In this document: piece by piece, positions 8,472 through 20,890 of the stretch
How the letters are laid out: each line of letters starts with the position of its first letter
Numbering within the stretch: position 1 is the first letter of the stretch
Origin: VRUE01 sp963717375
GTDB taxonomy: Bacteria; Actinomycetota; Thermoleophilia; Solirubrobacterales; 70-9
Assembly: GCA_963717375.1 (NCBI GenBank)
Contig: OY970329.1
Location: 310,001 to 374,000, forward strand
DNA length: 64,000 bases
Reading direction: 5' to 3'
Notes under the pieces: generated by a model
Databases searched by the model: none
What the model saw: the letters and a program-made list of their open reading frames with translations, nothing else
Told to the model about the DNA's origin: nothing
Made by a program: the position numbers and the translations under genes

Positions 8472-8477
8472 ACCTTA
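8472..8477 (-). promoter_or_regulatory. Leaderless -10 box of the his operon
   Basis: Minus-strand TAAGGT, 7 nt before the hisZ ATG. The predicted transcript has no leader, so there is no room for a histidine attenuator. Confidence 0.65.
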
Positions 8478-8495
8478 CGAGAGCGGGCGCAAAAG

Positions 8496-8510
8496 CCCTG
8501 CTACGCAGGG
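8496..8510 (-). terminator. Short hairpin at the murA stop codon
   Basis: CCCTGC-TAC-GCAGGG gives a 6-bp stem. In the murA direction it is followed by CTTTTGC, so it could be a weak intrinsic terminator ahead of the hisZ promoter. Confidence 0.45.
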
Positions 8511-9799
8511 ACCTCTGACGAGACCCGTTCAATCTGAGCACCGAGACCGCGCAGGCGCTCGTCGATCTGCTCGTAACCGCGATCGATCTGGCGGATGTTG
8601 CCGATCTCGGAGACCCCGTCCGCCGCCAGGGCGGCGATGAGCATCGCCATTCCGGCCCTGATGTCGGGACTCTCGACGCGTTCGCCGTGAAGCCGGCTCG
8701 GACCGCTGACGATCGCCCTGTGGGGATCGCACAGCGTGATCCGAGCGCCCATGGCGACCAGCTTGTCGACGAAGAAGAGGCGGTTCTCGAACATCTTCTC
8801 GAAGATCAGGATCTCGCCGTCGGCCTGCGTGGCGAGCGCCAGCGCGATCGACGTGAGGTCGGCGGGAAAGGCCGGCCAGGGGCCGTCCTCGATCTTCGGA
8901 ATCGCGTCGCCGAGGTCAGACTGGATGCGCAGGGCCTGCCCCGGCGGGACGAGCACGTCGCGCCCATCGATCTCGGAGTTGAGGCCGAGGCGGCGGAACT
9001 GGCGACGGACCATCAGCAGGTCCATCGGCTCGACGTCGCGGATGCGCAGCTCCCCCCCCGTCGCCGCCGCCAGCGCCATGAAGCTGCCGACCTCGATGTG
9101 GTCGGCGGAAATCGTGTGCTCGGCTCCAGAGAGCTTGTCGCGACCGTGCACGGTCATCACGTTGGAGCCGATCCCGTCGACCTGGGCGCCCATCGCGCTG
9201 AGCAACCGCGCCAGGTCCTGCACGTGCGGCTCGCAGGCGGCGTTGGAGATCGTCGTCGGGCCCGGCGTCAGCGCCGCCGCCATCAGCGCGTTCTCGGTCC
9301 CCATCACCGAGGGCTCGTCCATGAAGATCGCGCAGGGGCAGAGCCCCTCGACCGGAGCGCTGAGCTCGATCCAGCGATCGCCGTCGACGCGGGCGCCGAG
9401 GTCTTTGAAGGCGTCGAGGTGGGCGTCGAGACGGCGGCGGCCGATGAAGTCCCCGCCCGGCGGTGGCATCCGCGCCTCGCCGAAGCGCGCCAGCAATGGG
9501 CCGGCGAGCAGGAACGAGGCCCGGATCTGTTTCGAGAGCTCCTCGTCGACGGAGACCTCGGAGACCGCGGCGGCGCGGAGGCGAACGCTGTTGTCGGCGA
9601 CCCAGGCGACCTCCACCCCAAGCCGCTCGAGCAGGGCCAGCTGTGCCTCGGTGTCGCGAATCCGCGGCACCCGGTGCAGCAGCAGCTCCTCTTCGGTCAG
9701 CAGGCAGGCGGCGAGGATCGGCAGCGCGGCGTTCTTGTTGCCGGCGACGGTCAGCTCTCCGGAGAGCGGCGCGCCGCCTTTGATCACGAATTTCTCCAT
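8501..9799 (-). CDS. murA: UDP-N-acetylglucosamine 1-carboxyvinyltransferase, Asp active-site variant
   Basis: First committed enzyme of peptidoglycan synthesis, adding enolpyruvate from PEP to UDP-GlcNAc in the cytoplasm. It has 432 residues and the EPSP-synthase-like fold, with GGAPLSGELTVAGNKNAALP at the start and RASFLLAGPLLARFG near residue 93. The usual active-site loop has a Cys in PGGC.IG; here it reads PPGGDFIG, putting Asp117 at that position. Asp at this site is the natural variant known from mycobacteria and chlamydiae and makes MurA insensitive to fosfomycin. It is divergent from a hydrolase gene with an overlapping -10 region. Confidence 0.96.
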   Translation of the reverse strand: MEKFVIKGGAPLSGELTVAGNKNAALPILAACLLTEEELLLHRVPRIRDTEAQLALLERLGVEVAWVADNSVRLRAAAVSEVSVDEELSKQIRASFLLAGPLLARFGEARMPPPGGDFIGRRRLDAHLDAFKDLGARVDGDRWIELSAPVEGLCPCAIFMDEPSVMGTENALMAAALTPGPTTISNAACEPHVQDLARLLSAMGAQVDGIGSNVMTVHGRDKLSGAEHTISADHIEVGSFMALAAATGGELRIRDVEPMDLLMVRRQFRRLGLNSEIDGRDVLVPPGQALRIQSDLGDAIPKIEDGPWPAFPADLTSIALALATQADGEILIFEKMFENRLFFVDKLVAMGARITLCDPHRAIVSGPSRLHGERVESPDIRAGMAMLIAALAADGVSEIGNIRQIDRGYEQIDERLRGLGAQIERVSSEVPA

Positions 9800-9809
9800 C
9801 GGTTCCGGC

Positions 9810-9816
9810 TAGGGTA
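9810..9816. promoter_or_regulatory. Overlapping divergent -10 boxes, murA and hydrolase
   Basis: TAGGGTA reads as TAGGGT on the plus strand (10 nt before ATG 9826) and TACCCT on the minus strand (11 nt before the murA ATG). The two -10 elements share five bases, so the two directions probably compete for RNA polymerase. Predicted leaders are only a few nucleotides long. Confidence 0.55.
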
Positions 9817-9825
9817 ACGACCGGA

Positions 9826-10797
9826 ATGCGGAGAGGCTGGAAGATCGCGATAGGGGTCGTGGCGGCACTGATCGTGCTGCTGGGACTCAACGCGCTCAGC
9901 GTCGATCACGAAACCAAGGCAGCGGGCGTGACCGAAGCGGACGGGAAGATCCTCGACCTCTCCGGCGGCGACCTCGAGGTGGTCGAAGAGGGCCCGAAGA
10001 CGGCCGAACCGATCGTCCTGATCCACTGCTTCACCTGCGCGATCAACTACTGGAACGCGATGATTCCGGCCCTTTCCCGTCGGCACCGGGTGATCGCGGT
10101 CGACCTGCTCGGCCACGGCGGCTCCGAAAAGCCGTCCTCGGGCTACTCGGTCAAGAGCCAGGCGGAAGTCGTCGCCGAAGCCCTCGGCAAGCTCGGGGTG
10201 CGCGACGCGGAGGTCGTCGGGCACTCGCTCGGCGGCGCCGTCGCCGTCGCGCTCGCCCAGCAGTCGCCCCAGCTGGTCAACCGCGTCTTCATCGTCGACA
10301 CCCCGCCCACGCACGAAGAGGGTGACCTCGGCCTCGTCGCCAAGCTCGGCTTCGCCCCTGTGATCGGCGAGGCGTTCTGGCGGATCAAGCCCGACTTCGC
10401 CGTGAAGAAGGGCCTCGAGGTCGCCTTCGCGCCCGGCTTCGACGTTCCCGATGAATTCGTCGAAAACGTCGACCGGATGACCTTCAGCGCCTACGACGAC
10501 TCGGCCAGCGGCTTCGACGACTACACAAAGGAAGAGCCGCTCGACCAGCGGATGCTGGAAACCGGCAAGCCGCTGACGGTGATCATGGGAGCCGAAGAGC
10601 AGATCATCGACGAACCGGCCAAGCGCCTGGCCGAATACCGCGCCACCGTCCCGGGCACCAAGACCAAGCTGATCGCCGGCGCCGGCCACTCGCCCAACGT
10701 CGAGAAGCCGGCTGAGACCGCGGCGCTCGTGCTCGCCTTCGCCAAGCCATCCGAAAGACCCCAAAAACCGAAGTCAAAGTCGGCTCCGCGACCCTAG
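9826..10797 (+). CDS. Alpha/beta hydrolase with N-terminal membrane anchor
   Basis: A 323-residue protein with one hydrophobic segment (residues 7-23) that could be an uncleaved anchor or signal, then an alpha/beta-hydrolase domain. The oxyanion region IHCFTCAINYW, the lid-side DLLGHGGSEKP, the nucleophile elbow GHSLGG and the catalytic His in AGAGHSPNVEKP are visible; the acid is probably Glu or Asp in MGAEEQIID. The substrate cannot be inferred. The C-terminus is a Pro/Lys-rich tail. An antisense open frame of similar length is a codon-bias shadow. Confidence 0.85.
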   Translation: MRRGWKIAIGVVAALIVLLGLNALSVDHETKAAGVTEADGKILDLSGGDLEVVEEGPKTAEPIVLIHCFTCAINYWNAMIPALSRRHRVIAVDLLGHGGSEKPSSGYSVKSQAEVVAEALGKLGVRDAEVVGHSLGGAVAVALAQQSPQLVNRVFIVDTPPTHEEGDLGLVAKLGFAPVIGEAFWRIKPDFAVKKGLEVAFAPGFDVPDEFVENVDRMTFSAYDDSASGFDDYTKEEPLDQRMLETGKPLTVIMGAEEQIIDEPAKRLAEYRATVPGTKTKLIAGAGHSPNVEKPAETAALVLAFAKPSERPQKPKSKSAPRP

Positions 10798-10864
10798 ATT
10801 TGGCTTTCCCAGGCACGGATTGCAAGAAGCGCTGCAGCTTCGGCCTTCCATCCGGAGACCCCCC

Positions 10865-10870
10865 TAGAGT
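10865..10870 (+). promoter_or_regulatory. -10 box before a small ORF
   Basis: TAGAGT sits exactly 7 nt before ATG 10878, matching the leaderless pattern of known genes in the window. Confidence 0.4.
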
Positions 10871-10877
10871 CGAACCT

Positions 10878-11207
10878 ATGTTCGATACGACGAAAACTTC
10901 ATTGACGGGGCGGGTGGCCGACGCGGTTGACCTGCTGATCGATTTCGCGACTCTGGGCGAGTACGGCCTCGAGGCGCCCAATACCCTGCACCGGTGCCAG
11001 ACACCGCCTCGAAACCGCAGGAAGGCCCACCGCCGGGCAACCGGCGGCGCCGTGCTCGCTGGATCGTCGCTGCGGCGGCGGCCGCTGCACTCCTCCTCGC
11101 CCTCGGCGTCCTCGCGAGCTGGCACTTCTCGTCGCTCGTCCTCGTTCCGGACCACTCGCCCTGGTCCGAACGGGTCGACGTCGAGGCGGTCGCGCCACAC
11201 CGCATAG
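10878..11207 (+). CDS. Uncharacterised small ORF overlapping the next hydrolase
   Basis: An open frame of 109 codons beginning MFDTTKTSLTGRVADAVDLL. The first 38 codons lie in otherwise empty sequence, have G/C-biased third positions and an amphipathic look (VADAVDLLIDFATLGEYGLE); the remainder overlaps the downstream hydrolase in another frame and reads as Ser/Arg-rich noise. It may be a short genuine peptide whose 3' part was overrun, a remnant of a degraded gene, or chance. The main support is the -10 box in leaderless position. I do not recognise it. Confidence 0.3.
   Translation: MFDTTKTSLTGRVADAVDLLIDFATLGEYGLEAPNTLHRCQTPPRNRRKAHRRATGGAVLAGSSLRRRPLHSSSPSASSRAGTSRRSSSFRTTRPGPNGSTSRRSRHTA
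10982..10987 (+). promoter_or_regulatory. Leaderless -10 box of the second hydrolase
   Basis: TACCCT, then 6 nt, then GTG 10994. This supports GTG 10994 as the start codon. Confidence 0.5.
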
Positions 11208-12193
11208 AGCTGGGCAGGTCCGAAGCCACCACCAGGCCCGGCTACTACGGCCTGGTTTGGCAGGCCGGACACGCGATCGTCGGGCCAATTCTGAGCGAGA
11301 ACTCAGACACGGTGACGCGACGGCTGAGCGACGTGCGGGGCTATTTGGTGCCCGGCCTAGAGGCGGGTTTCGACAGCAGCGTCTTTTCCGGCAACCCGCG
11401 CGAAACGCGCCGGCTGCCGTTCAGCACGGTGGACATTCCCGGAGAACTCGGGCCGATGCCTGCCTGGCTGGTCCCCGGTTCGACCCGGACCTGGGCGATC
11501 GTGGTTCACGGCATCAACGACGACCGCGAGGCGGGCCTGCGGATTGCCCCCGCGCTCCATCGCGCTGGCCTCAACTCACTGCTGATCTCCTACCGCGATG
11601 ACCTCGGCGCGCCGGACAACCCCGACGGACTTCACCACCAGGGTCAGACCGAGTGGGCCGACGTCGCAGCCGCCGCTCGATACGCATTGAGCCACGGCGC
11701 CACTCACCTCGTCCTGCTCGGCTATTCGATGGGAGGTGCGCTGATCAGCCAGTTCATGGAGCGCTCTCCCCTCTCCGACCGGGTCAACGCACTCGTTCTC
11801 GACGCCCCCGCCCTGGACTGGAAAGCGATCCTCGAATTCAACGCCGAACGGATGGGCCTGCCCGGCTTTCTAGCCCTGCCGGTCGAGTGGGCGATCGACG
11901 TCCGCACCGACGTCGACTGGGACAGCCTCAACGCACTCGACCACCCACAAGACTTCCACCTACCGGTCCTGCTTTTCCACGGTGAAGAAGACAAGGTGGT
12001 TCCAATCTCCACCAGCCAGAAGTTCGCCGACGAGCTTCCACGCTGGGTCACCTTTTACCCCACCGCCAAGGCCGGCCATACGCAGAGCTGGAACGTCGAC
12101 CCAGCCGTGTACGAACGCAGGCTGACCGCTTTCCTCGCAAAAGCCCTGCAAACGCAACGAACCCGACCGCTTGGGTCGGGTTCGAGGGAATAA
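10994..12193 (+). CDS. Membrane-anchored alpha/beta hydrolase (serine peptidase/esterase-like)
   Basis: A 399-residue protein with an Arg-rich N-terminus, one membrane segment (about 23-45) and an extracytoplasmic alpha/beta-hydrolase domain. HGINDDREAG forms the oxyanion region, GYSMGG the nucleophile elbow, HGEEDKVVP carries the probable acid, and AGHTQSWNVDP the catalytic His. This resembles the BAAT/S9-like hydrolases annotated as alpha/beta fold hydrolases; no substrate can be named. The last ten codons are built from the arms of an 11-bp stem hairpin that probably terminates the convergent rRNA operon. Confidence 0.85.
   Translation: MPDTASKPQEGPPPGNRRRRARWIVAAAAAAALLLALGVLASWHFSSLVLVPDHSPWSERVDVEAVAPHRIELGRSEATTRPGYYGLVWQAGHAIVGPILSENSDTVTRRLSDVRGYLVPGLEAGFDSSVFSGNPRETRRLPFSTVDIPGELGPMPAWLVPGSTRTWAIVVHGINDDREAGLRIAPALHRAGLNSLLISYRDDLGAPDNPDGLHHQGQTEWADVAAAARYALSHGATHLVLLGYSMGGALISQFMERSPLSDRVNALVLDAPALDWKAILEFNAERMGLPGFLALPVEWAIDVRTDVDWDSLNALDHPQDFHLPVLLFHGEEDKVVPISTSQKFADELPRWVTFYPTAKAGHTQSWNVDPAVYERRLTAFLAKALQTQRTRPLGSGSRE
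12158..12184 (-). terminator. rRNA operon terminator hairpin inside the hydrolase 3' end
   Basis: CGAACCCGACC-GCTTG-GGTCGGGTTCG is a perfect 11-bp stem with a 5-nt loop, 12 nt beyond the 5S 3' end. In the rRNA direction it is followed by TTGCGTTTG. It also lies within coding sequence of the convergent hydrolase gene and may act in both directions. Confidence 0.6.
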
Positions 12194-12196
12194 AAA

Positions 12197-12311
12197 CCGG
12201 CGGCGACCTACTCTCCCAGGGGGTTGCCCCCCAAGTACCATCGGCGCTGAAAGGCTTAACTACTCTGTTCGGAATGGGAAGAGGTGTTTCCCTTTCGCTA
12301 TGAACCACCGG
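12197..12311 (-). rRNA. rrf: 5S ribosomal RNA
   Basis: About 115 nt. It contains the conserved core CCCATTCCGAACAGAGTAGTTAAG and complementary ends (CCGGTGG... / ...CGCCGCCGG). It is the last gene of the leftward rRNA operon, 75 nt after 23S. Ends are set by pairing and are good to a few bases. Confidence 0.95.
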
Positions 12312-12333
12312 AAAATTTGCGAGACCGCCCCCC

Positions 12334-12360
12334 GGTGGAGCTTGAAAACCGCACAAGGCC
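12334..12360 (-). other. 3' strand of the pre-23S processing stem
   Basis: The RNA from this segment is complementary over 27 nt (two mismatches) to the spacer segment at 15437-15463, so the 23S precursor can close into a long helix, the expected RNase III substrate. Confidence 0.75.
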
Positions 12361-12385
12361 GCAACACGTAAGTAATTAATATCCG

Positions 12386-15380
<2,995 letters not shown>

Positions 15381-15387
15381 CGGTGAG

Positions 15388-15418
15388 CAAGCGATACACA
15401 CACAATGTGTATCGCTTG
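15388..15418 (-). other. Spacer hairpin just upstream of 23S
   Basis: A perfect 13-bp inverted repeat, CAAGCGATACACA / TGTGTATCGCTTG, with a 5-nt loop, 7 nt before the mature 23S 5' end. It may help processing or folding of the spacer. The 16S-23S spacer holds no tRNA gene. Confidence 0.7.
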
Positions 15419-15436
15419 TAATTAAATACCCATATT

Positions 15437-15463
15437 GGCCTTGTGCAGTTTTCAAGGTCCACC
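15437..15463 (-). other. 5' strand of the pre-23S processing stem
   Basis: Pairs with 12334-12360 across the whole 23S gene. It also carries a CCTTGAAAACTGCAC block related to the GAAAACTGAGC block of the 16S leader. Confidence 0.75.
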
Positions 15464-15492
15464 GAGGCGCACACAACGGCTGACTGCCGTTG

Positions 15493-15519
15493 GCGGTCTC
15501 TCAAAACTGAGCAGCGTAC
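15493..15519 (-). other. 3' strand of the pre-16S processing stem
   Basis: RNA from this spacer segment pairs with the 16S leader at 17280-17306 over about 27 nt with few mismatches, bringing the ends of pre-16S together. Confidence 0.75.
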
Positions 15520-15575
15520 CCAGTGACATAAAGCCACTGGGGAGCCCGGTCGACGTTCTAGAGAAATCTCCCTAG

Positions 15576-17118
<1,543 letters not shown>

Positions 17119-17376
17119 AAAGGTACTTCTTACAGAGAGCTGTCATGCCTGGCAAATTGCAAATCGCCGGGTACACATACTCGGCGACCGGCATGACGGG
17201 TAAATCAGACCACCCGGCGCGCTGGCGCACCAGGTGGATCGGGCTCAAACATCCCCACAGACACGAATGTCCGCGGGGTGCACGCTGCTCAGTTTTCAAA
17301 GACCGCTGCGCCTTAGCGGCGGGACTCGCCGCTCCTCACGCATGGGCCAGGCACGGAGGCCTGCCCCGGAAGGACG
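17119..17376 (-). other. rRNA operon leader
   Basis: About 258 nt between the predicted transcription start and 16S, with no coding potential. It holds the 5' strand of the pre-16S stem (17280-17306), whose GAAAACTGAGCAGC block is repeated in inverted form in the spacer, and several short GC hairpins. Confidence 0.65.
17280..17306 (-). other. 5' strand of the pre-16S processing stem
   Basis: Complementary to 15493-15519 on the other side of 16S (GCGGTCTTTGAAAACTGAG... against ...CTCAGTTTTGAGAGACCGC). Confidence 0.75.
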
Positions 17377-17380
17377 CGGG

Positions 17381-17409
17381 AGTATAGCGCTATGGCGGCG
17401 GTTTGCCTA
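17381..17409 (-). promoter_or_regulatory. Putative rRNA promoter
   Basis: Minus-strand TAGGCA, 17-bp spacer, TATACT (17381-17386). TATACT is the closest match to a TATAAT -10 in the window, as expected for rRNA. The -35 hexamer covers the tyrS stop codon, so there is almost no gap between tyrS and the rRNA operon. Confidence 0.6.
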
Positions 17410-18570
17410 GAGGCCGGCGCGGAGGCGGCGGAAACGCCGCTTGCCCGCCTGCAGAACGCGGCCGTTTAGCGCTTCTGGAGCCAGATCCAGCGTATCGGAA
17501 GGGATCGGCTCGCCATCGAGCTTGGCGCCCCCCTGCTTGATCAGGCGACGCGCCTCGCTCGAGCTGATCTCGAAAGCGCCCGCCATCAGCTGCGGCAGGT
17601 GCACCATTCCGCCGTTGTCGCCGAGGAAGGGGGCCAGGTCGAGCTCCTCCACCTCGTCCGGCGCCTGGCGGTCGACAAAGAGGCGGTTGAAGTGCTCCTC
17701 CGCCGCCTGCGCGGACGCCGCGTCGTGGAAGCGCTCGACGATGCCGCGCGCCAGCGCCCGCTTGGCCTCGCTCGGTGGCGCCCCAAGAGGCGGCTCGGCG
17801 CCGAGCACGAGCCGGAAGTACTCGGGCATCGCCTCGTCCGGCACCCGCATCGTCTTGCCGAACATCTCCTCCGGCGCCTCGGTGACGCCAATGTAGTTGT
17901 CCAGCGACTTGCTCATCTTCTTGGTGCCGTCGGTGCCGACCAGGATCGGCATGGTCAGGATCGACTGCGGCTTCTGCCCGTAGGCGGATTGGATGTCGCG
18001 GCCGAAGAGCAGGTTGAACTTCTGGTCGGTTCCGCCGAGCTCGACGTCGGCCTCGACCGCGACCGAGTCGTAGCCCTGCAGCAGTGGGTAGAGCAGCTCC
18101 AGGGCCGCGATGGGCGCTCCGGCCGCAAGGCGCTTCTGGAAGTCATCGCGCTCGATCAGGCGGGCGACCGTGGTCTGGGCCAGCAGGCCGAGCAGCTCCT
18201 CGGGCTCCATCCGCAGCCACTCGCTGTTGAAGCGAACCTCGGTCCGCTCGCGGTCGAGCACCTTGAACGCCTGCTCCTGATACGTGGCGGCATTTGCCTC
18301 GATCTCCTCGGGCGTCGGCATCGGCCGCTGTGCTGAGCGACCGCTCGGGTCGCCGACCCGCGCGGTGAAGTCGCCGACGATGAGCACGACCTGATGGCCG
18401 GCGTCCTGGAACTCGCGCAGCTTCTCCAGCACGACCGTATGGCCGAGGTGGATGTCGGGCGTGGTCGGGTCGATTCCCAGCTTGACGCGCAGCGGCCGGC
18501 CGGCGGCGAGTTGCTCCTCCAGCACCCCAGCCGGTAGCACCTCAACCGCGTTGCGCTTCAGATCCGCCAT
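17407..18570 (-). CDS. tyrS: Tyrosyl-tRNA synthetase
   Basis: A 387-residue class I synthetase that charges tRNA-Tyr. DIHLGHT (HIGH motif) is at residues 39-45 and GTKKMSKSLDN carries KMSKS; a C-terminal S4-like RNA-binding region follows (EISSSEARRLIKQGGAKLDGEPI). The frame is open for 57 more codons upstream, but ATG 18570 is preferred because it gives the normal N-terminus and lies 7 nt after TAGCAT. It runs directly into the rRNA promoter. Confidence 0.95.
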   Translation of the reverse strand: MADLKRNAVEVLPAGVLEEQLAAGRPLRVKLGIDPTTPDIHLGHTVVLEKLREFQDAGHQVVLIVGDFTARVGDPSGRSAQRPMPTPEEIEANAATYQEQAFKVLDRERTEVRFNSEWLRMEPEELLGLLAQTTVARLIERDDFQKRLAAGAPIAALELLYPLLQGYDSVAVEADVELGGTDQKFNLLFGRDIQSAYGQKPQSILTMPILVGTDGTKKMSKSLDNYIGVTEAPEEMFGKTMRVPDEAMPEYFRLVLGAEPPLGAPPSEAKRALARGIVERFHDAASAQAAEEHFNRLFVDRQAPDEVEELDLAPFLGDNGGMVHLPQLMAGAFEISSSEARRLIKQGGAKLDGEPIPSDTLDLAPEALNGRVLQAGKRRFRRLRAGL

Positions 18571-18577
18571 CGGGCCA

Positions 18578-18587
18578 ATGCTAGACT
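18578..18587. promoter_or_regulatory. Symmetric divergent promoter, tyrS / PBP
   Basis: ATGCTAGACT contains TAGCAT on the minus strand (7 nt before the tyrS ATG) and TAGACT on the plus strand (about 41-nt leader to the PBP gene); the central TA is shared. Confidence 0.6.
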
Positions 18588-18634
18588 GCCGCCTCCGCTC
18601 GGCGAGCCGTGGTGCGCCGAACGCGACCACCTCG

Positions 18635-20890
18635 ATGGCAATTGGAACAAAGCTCCGCCGACGGGGCGACGCAGCCGCGCCGCCACCGCCGCCGACTCCG
18701 ACCGACAAGCCCGCCAGGCCGCGGCTGAAGAAGCTGCGCATCCTCTTCGTCCTGCTCGGCCTCGCGGTCCTGGCCCTGGTCTCGATGGTCTTCGGGATGA
18801 TGGCCGCCGTCTCCCAGGACCTGCCGGCGATCTACAACTTCGCCCAATACAAGGCCTCGAAGAACAGCGAGGTCTTCGATGCCTCGGGCGAACCGATCGG
18901 CACCCTGACCAGCGATCAGAACAAGATCCTGCTCACCTCGGGTCAGATCTCCCCCAACATCAAGAACGCCGTGGTCTCGATCGAGGACTCGCGTTTCTAC
19001 GAACACAACGGGGTCGACTTCCAGGGCATCGCCCGCGCTTTGATCAAGGACGTGCTCAGCCAGAGCGCCCAGCAGGGCGCCTCGACGATCACCGAGCAGT
19101 TCGTCAAGAACGCGCTCGAAGCCGAAGGCAGCCGCACGGTCTTCGAGAAGTTCCGCGAGGCGGCGCTCGCCTACCGGCTCGAGCGACACTGGACCAAGGA
19201 CAAAATCCTCACCGAGTATCTGAACACGATCTACTTCGGCGAGGGCGCCTACGGCATCGAGGCCGCGGCGCGCACCTACTTCGGCAACGCGCACCCCGGC
19301 TGCGGCACGCCTACCGAGCCCTGCGCTTCCGTCCTCGAGCCCTGGGAGGCGGCGACGCTGGCGGCGATCATCGCCTCGCCCTCCGCCTTCGACCCCAAGG
19401 TCTATCCGGAAAACGCGCTCGGACGGCGCAACCTCGTTCTGGAAAAGATGTACGAACAGGGCTACATAACTCATGAGCAATATGAGGAAGGGCGCCAGCA
19501 GGCGCTGCCCTCCCCCAACGACATCGAGCCGCCCAAGCTCGACTCCAAGGCGCCGTACTTCACCGCCTGGCTGCGCCAGCAGCTGGTCGAACGCTACGGC
19601 GCCTCGAAGGCCTTCTTCGGCGGCCTGAAAGTCAAGTCGACGCTCGACCTGCGCCTGCAGGAAGCGGCGGAAGAAGCCGTCAACTCAAATCTCGGCTACT
19701 CGCCGGCGACCGCTTCAGTGGTCGTGCTCGACAACAAGAACGCCGGCGTAAAGGCGATGGTCGGCGGTCCCAACTTCGAAACCAAGCCCTTCAACCTGGC
19801 GACCCAGGGCCATCGCCAGCCCGGTTCCTCGATCAAGCCGTTCACGCTGATCACCGCGCTCGAGCAGGGCATCTCCCCCTACACGACCTTCGAATCGGCG
19901 CCGCAGTTCATCCACTACGGCAAGAACGGCCAGGAAACCTTCGAAGTGAACAACGACGAGGACTCCTACCTCGGCTCCTGCGACATCGTCTGCGCGACGA
20001 CGTACTCGGACAACTCGATCTACGCCCAGCTGGGCCTCGAAGCCCTGAAGGGAAAAACGATCCAGGACCGCACCCACTCGATCGCCCGCACGATCCACAA
20101 AATGGGCTACGACGACCCGATATCGACCAACCCCTCGATGGTCCTCGGCGGCCTTGAAGTCGGCGTCACCCCGCTGGGCTGGGCCTACGCCTACTCGACG
20201 ATCGGCAACAACGGCGACCGGGTCAGCGGCACGCTGGCGCCGCGCCCGGGAGACAGTCCCGTCGCCTACACCCAGGTCACCGACCAGGACGGGCACACGA
20301 TCAAGGACGGCGACAACGACTCGACCCACAAACAGGTGGTCCCCGAAGGCGTCGCCGAAGAAGCGAAGAGCATCCTCGAAACGGTGGTCAGCAGCGGCAC
20401 CGGCACCAACGCCCAGATCGGCGCCTCGGGCCAGTGGGGCAAGACGGGGACGACCGAGAACAACGGTGACGCCTGGTTCTGCGGCGGCATCGGCGACGAA
20501 GCGACAGCGTGTGTCTGGGTCGGCTACGCCGACACGACGACGCCGATGACGACCCTCTACAACGGCGGCCCGGTCATGGGCGGCACCTTCCCAGCGCTGA
20601 TCTGGGCAAGCGTGATGTCTGCCTGGCAGGACATCAAGGCCGAACGGGCGGCCGAAGCCAAAGAAGACAAGGCGAACAAGGACAGCTCCGGCGGCTCCTC
20701 GGGCTCCACCTACACGGCGCCGGAAACCTCCGGCGAACCGGAAGTCGAAGAAACCGAAGCGCCGGAAGCGAGCGAACCCGCCGAAGAAGCACCCGAAGCC
20801 CCGGAAGCGGCTGAACCCGCCGAACCCGCAGCTCCCGAACCGAGCGAACCCGCCGCGCCCTCCAGCGGCGGCGGCGTCACGGCCGGATAG
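18635..20890 (+). CDS. Class A penicillin-binding protein (bifunctional transglycosylase/transpeptidase)
   Basis: A 751-residue cell-wall synthase. It has a Pro-rich cytoplasmic start, one membrane anchor (about 33-60), a GT51 glycosyltransferase with the catalytic SIEDSRFYEHNG (Glu117) and QGASTITEQFVKN, and a transpeptidase with SSIK (Ser398, Lys401), SDN (458-460) and KTGT (603-606). A long Glu/Pro/Ala-rich acidic tail (about 670-751) would extend outside. Start ATG 18635 gives a typical N-terminus; frame upstream overlaps tyrS antisense and is rejected. No Shine-Dalgarno is seen. The 3' end overlaps the convergent mpg gene by 14 bp. Confidence 0.94.
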   Translation: MAIGTKLRRRGDAAAPPPPPTPTDKPARPRLKKLRILFVLLGLAVLALVSMVFGMMAAVSQDLPAIYNFAQYKASKNSEVFDASGEPIGTLTSDQNKILLTSGQISPNIKNAVVSIEDSRFYEHNGVDFQGIARALIKDVLSQSAQQGASTITEQFVKNALEAEGSRTVFEKFREAALAYRLERHWTKDKILTEYLNTIYFGEGAYGIEAAARTYFGNAHPGCGTPTEPCASVLEPWEAATLAAIIASPSAFDPKVYPENALGRRNLVLEKMYEQGYITHEQYEEGRQQALPSPNDIEPPKLDSKAPYFTAWLRQQLVERYGASKAFFGGLKVKSTLDLRLQEAAEEAVNSNLGYSPATASVVVLDNKNAGVKAMVGGPNFETKPFNLATQGHRQPGSSIKPFTLITALEQGISPYTTFESAPQFIHYGKNGQETFEVNNDEDSYLGSCDIVCATTYSDNSIYAQLGLEALKGKTIQDRTHSIARTIHKMGYDDPISTNPSMVLGGLEVGVTPLGWAYAYSTIGNNGDRVSGTLAPRPGDSPVAYTQVTDQDGHTIKDGDNDSTHKQVVPEGVAEEAKSILETVVSSGTGTNAQIGASGQWGKTGTTENNGDAWFCGGIGDEATACVWVGYADTTTPMTTLYNGGPVMGGTFPALIWASVMSAWQDIKAERAAEAKEDKANKDSSGGSSGSTYTAPETSGEPEVEETEAPEASEPAEEAPEAPEAAEPAEPAAPEPSEPAAPSSGGGVTAG

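Noticed and set aside
15381..15575. A tRNA gene in the 16S-23S spacer
   Set aside because: No T-loop or anticodon-stem pattern was found; the spacer is explained by one hairpin and two processing-stem strands.
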